Below the pieces are notes generated by a model. That model saw nothing but the letters and a program-made list of their open reading frames with translations, was not told the DNA's origin and did no database searches. Source: Verrucomicrobiia bacterium (GTDB taxonomy: Bacteria; Verrucomicrobiota; Verrucomicrobiia; Verrucomicrobiales; Akkermansiaceae). From it: a DNA stretch of 7,045 bases. The stretch lies in the NCBI GenBank assembly GCA_947460915.1, contig CANHKJ010000158.1, positions 1 to 7,045 on the forward strand, given 5' to 3'. Shown one piece after another: positions 1 through 5,879 of this stretch (position 1 is the first letter of the stretch; every line of letters starts with the position of its first letter). Both the position numbers and the translations under genes were made by a program.

Positions 1-990
1 GAACGTGAACTCCGCGTTGGCGTCTCGCGTTCGTTCCCGGTAACACAGCGTTTGGCCTTGGAAAAATCCAGCGGCAAGGCAGAGGTGGATGCCGCAGAAA
101 AAGAAGTGCGACGCGTCGAGCAATCGCTCGTGCAACAGGCTCGATTGGCATTTTTTCAAGCCTTGGCGCTGAAAAGTCGTCGCAGCTTGTTAGAAAAACA
201 GCAACTGGAAGCCACGGAGTTTGCCGAGAAAATGAGCGCGCAACAACAGCGAGCTGAAGCCTCGCCATTGGACGCGGCGCAGGCCAAACTCGATGCCGCA
301 CGATTGTTGATCGATCAGCGACAACTCGATGCCGCGGAGCAGGTTGCCTTTGGCGAACTCAAGGAATTGTTAGGCATGCGTGCGAATGAAGCAATTGTGT
401 TGAGTGGCGAATTGCCAGCCATCCAACAACCCGCGCAAGGCAACATCAAACAACGGGCCGACTACCAGAGTTCGATGAGCAAAGTCGAAGCCGCACGGGC
501 CGAGTGGAAGCATGCGGTGGTCGATCGCTACGATGACCTAGAAGCGGGTGTTTTTCTCAGCCACAGTCGTGCCGAGGATGCCCCGAACGGTTACGATCGC
601 GATGTCACCTTTGGTTTCCAACTCAGCATTCCCCTGCCCTTTGGCAATGACAACTCTGGCCGCATTCGCGAAACAAAAGCGAAGATCGAACGCCGTCAGC
701 AAGAAGTGCGCGCGCTTGTCGCCGAAGCACAAAATCAAGCCGCCACCGCAACGGCAGAAATGCAGCAGTGGAAATTGCTCGATCAACAACTGGAAAAGGA
801 CTTAATGCCATTGGCGCGCGAGCAATTATCCCTAGCAGAAAAATCATATCAAGCGGGCCAAGGAGATTTGCCCAGCATCATTCGCGCAAGAGCGCAATGG
901 CGCGAACTCGCCCTGTCACAGATCGATGCGCGTCGCGAGTATCACCTCGCACGCATTCGCTATGAAGCATCAGTCGCCGCACAACCCTAA
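1..990 (+). CDS. Outer-membrane efflux channel protein (TolC/CzcC/CusC-like), 5' partial
   Basis: This is the outer-membrane factor of the tripartite metal efflux system. It would form a trimeric beta-barrel with a long periplasmic alpha-helical tunnel that receives metal from the RND pump through the adaptor. The reading frame is open from base 1, so 329 codons are visible and the N-terminus (signal peptide, first part of repeat 1) is missing; a TTG at 52 is internal, not the start. The visible part opens with a GVSRSFPVTQRLALE segment typical of this family just before a long helix. Long Ala/Gln/Glu-rich coiled-coil helices follow at about residues 20-125. A beta-strand segment with GVFLSHSR and FGFQLSIPLPFG comes next (about 185-220), then a second helix pair ending in YQAGQGDLPSIIRAR, the usual repeat-2 signature. 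Gene order and a 14-base gap to the adaptor gene support a czcC/cusC role. Family call is firm; substrate is not shown by this protein. Confidence 0.9.
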   Translation, partial: ERELRVGVSRSFPVTQRLALEKSSGKAEVDAAEKEVRRVEQSLVQQARLAFFQALALKSRRSLLEKQQLEATEFAEKMSAQQQRAEASPLDAAQAKLDAARLLIDQRQLDAAEQVAFGELKELLGMRANEAIVLSGELPAIQQPAQGNIKQRADYQSSMSKVEAARAEWKHAVVDRYDDLEAGVFLSHSRAEDAPNGYDRDVTFGFQLSIPLPFGNDNSGRIRETKAKIERRQQEVRALVAEAQNQAATATAEMQQWKLLDQQLEKDLMPLAREQLSLAEKSYQAGQGDLPSIIRARAQWRELALSQIDARREYHLARIRYEASVAAQP

Positions 991-1004
991 CACTTTTTCA
1001 CTTC

Positions 1005-2156
1005 ATGAAATTCTTTTTTGTTTCCCTATCACTGTTGTTGCCCGCACTGGCTGCGGAGCGTGTCGTGCTGGATGCCGTCGCCGAGAAAAACCTGCGCATC
1101 GAAACCGTGGCCGCGGAGGAAGGTGAGTTTGTAAAAACACTCAGCGCCCTTGGCCAACTCGAAGCCATGCCCGAGAAACGATCGGTGCTGAGCAGTCGCA
1201 TTCCCGGTCGGATCATCGAGACCAATCTCGCCATCGGCACGTATGTCGAAAAAGGCGCGGACCTCGTTTTGTTAGAGAGCCGGCAACCTGGAGATCCACC
1301 ACCCAGTGTGTGGCTGAAAGCCCCTGCCAGCGGCACGATTCTCGCAGTCAATGCCGTGCTCGGATCACCTGTGGAACCCGATGATGTGCTCTGTGAAATC
1401 GCCGATCTGAGCACCATGTATGCCGTCGCCACCGTGCCCCAACAACGCGCAGGTGAAATCGTGCAAGGCACGCAAGCCGATCTGCACTTGCCCTTGCGTC
1501 CGAATGATAAACTCATCGCTACCTTGCTGAAATTCACTCCCTGTCCCTGCCCTGATCCGAGTTGTGCCTTGGGACAAAATCTATCGAGCCGCAGTGAAAA
1601 AGAACACGCTGACAGCAACAGCGCGGGTGTGGTGTTTTCCTTGAAAAATCCCGACAACCAATTGCGTCCAGGCATGAAAGCGGAGTTTTCGATTCTTCTC
1701 AACAAACGCGCGAATGTGATGAGCATTCCACGCGATGCTCTGCAAGGCGATGGCATGGCGCGCTTTGTTTTCATTCGTGATTACGAACTCAAACATGCCT
1801 TCGTCAAAGCGCCTGTCTCGATTGGTGAAATCAACGCGCAACGTGTAGAAATTCTTAGCGGTCTATTCCCCGGCGATGAAGTCGTCACGCGTGGTTCGTA
1901 TGCATTATCGTTCGCGGGCAAAGGCAGTGTTTCTCTGAAAGAAGCACTCGATGCTGCGCACGGACATCCGCACAACGAAGATGGAACGGAAATGACCAAA
2001 GAGCAGATCGCTGCCGGAGGTCATGACCATGACCACGATCATGCCGAAGGCTCTCACGCATCGCCTCTCGTATGGTTTCTCGCAGCAGCTTGCGCGATCT
2101 TGTTCATCCTGCTGATCCTCGCCACCACGGTGCTGCGCAAACCTCACAACGCCTGA
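1005..2156 (+). CDS. Periplasmic adaptor (membrane fusion protein) of metal RND efflux, with Cys insertion, His-rich tail and C-terminal membrane anchor
   Basis: This 383-residue protein is the HlyD/CusB/CzcB-type adaptor joining the RND pump to the outer-membrane channel. Residues 1-17 look like a Sec signal peptide (MKFFF, hydrophobic core, ALAA). The two halves of the lipoyl/barrel-sandwich domain are at about 55-90 (SRIPGRIIE, VEKGADLVLLESRQ) and 103-135 (LKAPASGTILAV, SPVEPDDVL). Only a short Pro-rich linker (GDPPPSV) lies between them, so the usual alpha-helical hairpin is absent. A beta-barrel domain follows (about 136-235, ending LRPGMKAEFSI) and carries an insertion with Cys180, Cys182 and Cys187. 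A membrane-proximal domain covers about 236-312 (IPRDAL, GLFPGDEVVTRG). Residues 319-351 are His-rich (HGHPH, HDHDHDH). A predicted membrane helix at 355-377 is followed by Arg-Lys, which fits an inner-membrane anchor with a cytoplasmic C-terminus. The start is the ATG 14 bases after the channel gene; no clear Shine-Dalgarno is present. Confidence 0.9.
   Translation: MKFFFVSLSLLLPALAAERVVLDAVAEKNLRIETVAAEEGEFVKTLSALGQLEAMPEKRSVLSSRIPGRIIETNLAIGTYVEKGADLVLLESRQPGDPPPSVWLKAPASGTILAVNAVLGSPVEPDDVLCEIADLSTMYAVATVPQQRAGEIVQGTQADLHLPLRPNDKLIATLLKFTPCPCPDPSCALGQNLSSRSEKEHADSNSAGVVFSLKNPDNQLRPGMKAEFSILLNKRANVMSIPRDALQGDGMARFVFIRDYELKHAFVKAPVSIGEINAQRVEILSGLFPGDEVVTRGSYALSFAGKGSVSLKEALDAAHGHPHNEDGTEMTKEQIAAGGHDHDHDHAEGSHASPLVWFLAAACAILFILLILATTVLRKPHNA
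2022..2042 (+). repeat. His-Asp codon repeat inside the adaptor gene
   Basis: Alternating His and Asp codons encode HDHDHDH (adaptor residues 340-346) just ahead of the C-terminal membrane helix. The codons vary (cat/cac for His, gac/gat for Asp), which suggests the amino-acid pattern is kept by selection rather than being a fresh slippage product. Such His/Asp tracts commonly bind Zn, Ni, Co or Cu ions with modest affinity; that role here is inference. Confidence 0.7.
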
Positions 2157-2161
2157 TTGTT

Positions 2162-5100
2162 ATGCTGAATTTTCTCATACGTTGGTCTCTGCAAAATCGC
2201 GCGCTGGTTGTAGCGCTGGCGTTGCTGTTGATCGTTCTCGGCGCACGGGTGGCCACACAATTGCCCGTTGAAGTCCTGCCCGACATGACAAAACCGACGG
2301 TCACCGTTCTTACGGAAGTGCCAGGTTTAGCGCCCGAAGAAGTCGAATTACTCGTGACCCGACCACTCGAAAACGCGCTGCTTGGCGTGGGTGGATTGGA
2401 TCGCTTGCGCTCGAATTCTGATGTCGGTCTATCGCTCGTTTTCGTCGAATTTGATTGGGGCACAGACATTTACAAGGCTCGACAAATGGTGCAGGAGCGC
2501 CTTTCGACCGTGCAGTTGCCAGCGGGCGCGAATCGAGGACTGACTCCAGTTTCTTCCTTGATGGGCGAAATTCTGTTAGTCGGATTGCGCAACAAAGATG
2601 GCACACTTGCGCCGCGCGATTTGCGCACCTATGCTGATGGTGTTTTGGCAAAACGCTTGCAGAGCATTCGCGGCATTGCCGAAGTTTTGACGATCGGCGG
2701 CGGTGTGAAACAGCTTCATGCTGAGCCCGATTTGCTGAAAATGCGGGCCGCAGGTGTAAGCATCGAGGAACTCGAAAAGGCGCTGCGTTTGGCCGCAGGC
2801 AATGATACCAGCGGCTACTTGCAAGCAGGACCACGCGAAATCATGGTGCGCAATTTGGCGATGACCACCGATCCCGCGGACCTCGCTGCAGCACCCGTGA
2901 AAACGGTTGGCAATCGCACGATCAGCATTGGTGAGGTCGCAGAAATCAAAATTGGCATTCAACCGATGCGCGGTGATGCCGCCATGGGATTCCCCGGTGA
3001 TAAGGAGGAGAGCGCGGGCGTTATCATGAGCATCGATAAATCCCCTGGGTTCGATACGCTTCGTCTGACGCAAGAGATCGAAAATGCACTCGCAGAAATG
3101 AAAACCTCGATGCCACCAGGAGTGGAAGCCGAGATTTTATTCCGACAAGGTGATTTCATCTCACATGCCATTGGCAATCTCAAGCTCGCGATCCGCGATG
3201 GTGCGATCATGGTAACTCTGGTGCTGCTGCTGTTTTTGTTAAATCTACGCACCACGCTGATCACGCTCACCGCGATTCCTCTATCCTTCGCGATCACGCT
3301 ATTGGTGTTTTCCTTTGCGGGTGTGGGCGTCAATAGCATGACGCTAGGCGGCATCGCTGTGGCCATTGGCATGGTGGTGGATGATGCGATCGTCGATGTC
3401 GAAAACGTCTTCCGTCGATTGCGTGAAAACGCTCGACTCGCCGAACCGCTACCGCGCTTGCAAGTAATCGCCAGCGCCTCTGCCGAAGTGCGGTCGAGTA
3501 TATTGTATGCGACGATTCTCATTCTGTTAGTTTTTGTGCCACTGTTGGGCCTAACAGGTCTAGAAGGTCGATTGTTTCATCCGATCGCGATTGCGACAAT
3601 GGTGAGCATGGCGGCATCCTTTGTGGTTTCATTGACGGTGATTCCCGTGCTCTGCTCCTACTTGCTGCATCCACGCCAAGGTGGTGAGCATCGCGATGGA
3701 TTCTTGGTGCGTGCGCTGAAACGATTAGTGAGTGCTACTTTCTTACGCATCGCCGTCAATGTGCCACACGCAGTGATTGCCATTGCCATTCTGTTAGTCG
3801 CGGCTGCGGCAATGCTCTACCCCGGCATGGGCAAGGAATTTTTGCCTGTTTTCAACGAAGGCAGTGCGACGATTTCTTTTGCCAGCGCACCAGGCACCTC
3901 GTTGCAGCAATCGAACGCGGTGGGTCGCGAGGCGGTTCGACTTTTGTTAGAAATTCCCGAAGTGAAATCGGTCGGTCGGCGAGCAGGTCGCGCTGAACGC
4001 GATGATCATGTCATGCCAGTTTCCGTAAATGAATTTGATGTGGAGTTCCATCCCGATGGTCGTCCGCACGACGAAGTTTTCAGCGATATCCGCGAACGAC
4101 TCAAAACGATCCCCGGCACCTTTGTGAATGTGGGTCAACCCATTGGCCATCGACTCAGTCACATGCTCAGTGGTGTTTCGGCAAAAATCGCAGTGAAAAT
4201 TTACGGTCCCGATTTGCAGGAACTACGGCGGCTTGGACAAAAAGTGCAAGAGCTTGGCAAAGAAGTTCCTGGACTCACCGATGTCAACATTGAAGCGCAA
4301 GTTGCGATTCCCCAAGTGCGCATCGTGCCGAATCGCGAGCAGGCTCGACGTCATGGCATCAGCCCCGGAGCGATCAATCAGCAGGTTTCCCAACTGCTCG
4401 CCGGCACGACATTGAGTGAACTGCGCGAAGGTGAAATGGCAGTGGATCTTGTCATGCGATTGCCCGAAAGCCAACGCACATGGCCTGATCAGCTTGCCGA
4501 TCTCACACTTTTCACCGACCATGGTGATGCGTTACCCTTATCACTTGTCGCCGAAGTTCACGAAGTGAATGGCCCTAACGTGATCAATCGCGAAAATGGC
4601 ATTCGCCGTTTAGTCATCGGAGCCAACACCGGCGAACGCGATCTTGCGCGCATGGTCGAGGAATGGCAACGCAAGGTGGCAAGTGAAGTGAAGTTGCCCG
4701 AAGGATATAGCCTGCGCTTCGAAGGCGAATACCTTGCACGACAAGAAGCATCGAAGCGAATCCTCGGTCTTTTTGCCATCGTCGTTGTGGTGATCGCCGT
4801 GCTGCTCACGAGTTATTTCCGCAGCATGTCGCTCGCACTTCAGGTGATGCTGAATATTCCGTTAGCCCTCGCGGGAGCGCTGGCGATGACATGGTGGCGC
4901 ATCGATAACATCAGCATTGCAACGCTCGTCGGCTTCATCGCAGTCGGCGGTGTTGCGGCGCGCAATGGTATTATGATGATCTCGCATTACCTGCACTTGA
5001 TGCGCCATGAGGGACTCGATTTCGGCGTTGCGCTGATCTATCGCGGCACGCTCGAACGCTTGGTGCCGGTGTTGATGACCGCACTTTCCGCCGGCATCGC

Positions 5101-5290
5101 GCTAGTGCCCTTAGTGCTTTCGCCCGGCGAACCCGGCACCGAGATTTTGCATCCTGTCGCCGTCGCCATCGTCGGCGGCTTGCTCTCTTCCACCTTGCTC
5201 GACCTTGTCGTCACACCTGCGGTCTTTTTCCTCATCGGAAGAAAAGCCGCGCAACAATCTTTGCTGCGGGATGCACCTGCAGCACTCTAA
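2162..5290 (+). CDS. Heavy-metal efflux RND permease, CusA/CzcA family
   Basis: This 1042-residue inner-membrane pump is the proton-driven component of the system. The length is normal for the family (about 1020-1070). It has the standard layout: TM1 at about 12-32, a large periplasmic porter region, TM2-TM6 at about 343-500, TM7 at about 533-553, a second periplasmic region, and TM8-TM12 at about 868-1025. TM4 reads GGIAVAIGMVVDDAIVDVEN (396-415); Asp407 and Asp408 are the likely proton-relay acids. TM10 contains GGVAARNGIMMISHY (929-943). Of CusA's three Met ligands (573/623/672), only the last seems conserved, at Met668 in the HMLSGV motif; the other positions fall in TISFASAPG and SVNEFDV. 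The frame stays open upstream to 2072, but I chose ATG 2162. From there the protein starts MLNFLIRWSLQNR, the usual N-terminus, and upstream codons overlap the adaptor gene. The start lies 5 bases after the adaptor stop with no Shine-Dalgarno, suggesting translational coupling. Metal specificity is undetermined. Confidence 0.95.
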   Translation: MLNFLIRWSLQNRALVVALALLLIVLGARVATQLPVEVLPDMTKPTVTVLTEVPGLAPEEVELLVTRPLENALLGVGGLDRLRSNSDVGLSLVFVEFDWGTDIYKARQMVQERLSTVQLPAGANRGLTPVSSLMGEILLVGLRNKDGTLAPRDLRTYADGVLAKRLQSIRGIAEVLTIGGGVKQLHAEPDLLKMRAAGVSIEELEKALRLAAGNDTSGYLQAGPREIMVRNLAMTTDPADLAAAPVKTVGNRTISIGEVAEIKIGIQPMRGDAAMGFPGDKEESAGVIMSIDKSPGFDTLRLTQEIENALAEMKTSMPPGVEAEILFRQGDFISHAIGNLKLAIRDGAIMVTLVLLLFLLNLRTTLITLTAIPLSFAITLLVFSFAGVGVNSMTLGGIAVAIGMVVDDAIVDVENVFRRLRENARLAEPLPRLQVIASASAEVRSSILYATILILLVFVPLLGLTGLEGRLFHPIAIATMVSMAASFVVSLTVIPVLCSYLLHPRQGGEHRDGFLVRALKRLVSATFLRIAVNVPHAVIAIAILLVAAAAMLYPGMGKEFLPVFNEGSATISFASAPGTSLQQSNAVGREAVRLLLEIPEVKSVGRRAGRAERDDHVMPVSVNEFDVEFHPDGRPHDEVFSDIRERLKTIPGTFVNVGQPIGHRLSHMLSGVSAKIAVKIYGPDLQELRRLGQKVQELGKEVPGLTDVNIEAQVAIPQVRIVPNREQARRHGISPGAINQQVSQLLAGTTLSELREGEMAVDLVMRLPESQRTWPDQLADLTLFTDHGDALPLSLVAEVHEVNGPNVINRENGIRRLVIGANTGERDLARMVEEWQRKVASEVKLPEGYSLRFEGEYLARQEASKRILGLFAIVVVVIAVLLTSYFRSMSLALQVMLNIPLALAGALAMTWWRIDNISIATLVGFIAVGGVAARNGIMMISHYLHLMRHEGLDFGVALIYRGTLERLVPVLMTALSAGIALVPLVLSPGEPGTEILHPVAVAIVGGLLSSTLLDLVVTPAVFFLIGRKAAQQSLLRDAPAAL

Positions 5291-5319
5291 CAAAACATAC
5301 AACCAACCAAAGAAACAAG

Positions 5320-5760
5320 ATGACCCATAAAATCGTAACAAGCATCGCCCTAGCAATCGGCCTTTTCACCGGAAATGCCATGGCACACGGCGACATCGAA
5401 CTCGGACCAAACAAAGGTCGGATTCTCGAATTCAGCACCAATGAAACCATGCACGGCGAAGTCACAGAAGCCGATGGCAAAGTGGAAATCGCAGTGCTGG
5501 ATAAGGACATGAAACTCGTGGAGGTAAAAGACCAAGAGCTTAATGCTACCGCTGGAACGCGTGAGAAACCCGCTGTTCTCGCCGTAGAAAAAACCAAAGA
5601 TGGATTTGTGATTCCTGCTCCAAAAGCGGGAGAATGGATCATTTTCCAATTCAAACTCGATGGATCTGCAAAGCCCATCACGGCTCGTTTGCACTACAAC
5701 ACAACTGTTTGTGATCCCTGCAAACAACCCGAGTGGCGTTGTGCATGTGAGAAGAAGTAA
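5320..5760 (+). CDS. Small secreted protein with C-terminal CxxC...CxC motif, putative periplasmic metal-binding partner of the efflux system
   Basis: I do not recognise a characterised family for this 146-residue protein. Residues 1-22 form a good Sec signal peptide (Lys4, hydrophobic core, AMA before His23), so the mature chain would begin His-Gly. The body (about 23-128) looks like a compact beta-rich domain: GPNKGRILEF, then short strands alternating with turns (HGEVTEADGK, EIAVLDKDM, FVIPAPKAGEWIIFQF). The HG...GP.KGRILE start resembles the small N-terminal segment of some CzcB-type adaptors, so it may be a detached version of that module; this is inference. The C-terminus carries four Cys (131, 134, 141, 143) as CDPC and CAC, close to His125. 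These could bind a soft metal or form disulfides. It follows the pump gene by 29 bases and precedes a terminator, so it is almost certainly the last gene of the operon. Its position suggests a role like that of CusF (periplasmic metal carrier), but it lacks clear CusF sequence features. Confidence 0.8.
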   Translation: MTHKIVTSIALAIGLFTGNAMAHGDIELGPNKGRILEFSTNETMHGEVTEADGKVEIAVLDKDMKLVEVKDQELNATAGTREKPAVLAVEKTKDGFVIPAPKAGEWIIFQFKLDGSAKPITARLHYNTTVCDPCKQPEWRCACEKK

Positions 5761-5784
5761 TTTGGGGTTCGATTCATGGCCCAA

Positions 5785-5827
5785 GCGCGGCAGGAGAGGT
5801 TTGACACCTCCTGTCGCGTCATTTTTT
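5785..5827 (+). terminator. Rho-independent terminator closing the efflux operon
   Basis: Bases 5785-5796 pair with 5808-5819 in a 12-pair GC-rich stem (two G-U pairs). An upper part can extend through G5798-C5807, G5799-C5805 and U5800-A5804, leaving a UUG loop with single bulged As. After two bases comes a run of six T (5822-5827). It lies 25 bases after the stop of the small Cys-protein gene. There is no T-run on the other side, so it acts only on + strand transcription. It separates the efflux operon from the sialidase gene. Confidence 0.85.
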
Positions 5828-5875
5828 AGGAGACTGGTGCGCATGAAAGATCGAATGCTTTTCTTGGGTATCTGA
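5828..5875 (+). promoter_or_regulatory. Possible leader mini-ORF with strong Shine-Dalgarno ahead of the sialidase gene
   Basis: AGGAGA at 5828-5833 is the best Shine-Dalgarno match noticed near a start in the window. Nine bases later an ATG (5843) opens a ten-codon ORF, MKDRMLFLGI, that stops at 5875, four bases before the sialidase ATG at 5880. The sialidase start itself has no good Shine-Dalgarno, so ribosomes finishing the mini-ORF could re-initiate there. The mini-ORF is too short for coding statistics, and the AGGAG may be a chance match beside the terminator T-run. Confidence 0.3.
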
Positions 5876-5879
5876 CCTT

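Noticed and set aside
998..1774. Minus-strand open frame of 258 codons opposite the adaptor gene
   Set aside because: It is a shadow of the adaptor gene. Its translation is low-complexity Ser/Arg/Ala-rich with no recognisable domain.
2072..2161. Upstream in-frame extension of the RND pump
   Set aside because: It would overlap the adaptor gene by 85 bases and adds 30 residues (MVSRSSLRD...) unlike any RND N-terminus. MLNFLIRWSL at 2162 is the normal start.
2310..3522. Several minus-strand open frames of 120-190 codons opposite the pump gene
   Set aside because: They overlap one well-conserved gene throughout and show no family features; they are chance frames in moderately GC-rich coding DNA.
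5765..5776. GGGTTCGATTC resembling a tRNA T-arm, as a tRNA end or attachment site
   Set aside because: The flanks do not form a T-stem, acceptor or anticodon arms, and the upstream sequence is coding. A roughly ten-base match is not enough.
5801..5829. TTGACA (5801-5806) followed after 17 bases by TTTTAG, as a promoter for the sialidase gene
   Set aside because: The -10 match is only three of six bases and the -35 lies in the terminator hairpin loop. A start near 5836 would also leave the AGGAG at 5828-5833 out of the transcript.
5660..5875. A 71-codon plus-strand frame spanning the end of the Cys-protein gene and the spacer
   Set aside because: It runs through the terminator hairpin and out of frame across a convincing gene. 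Only its last ten codons, behind the AGGAG, are kept as a possible leader peptide.
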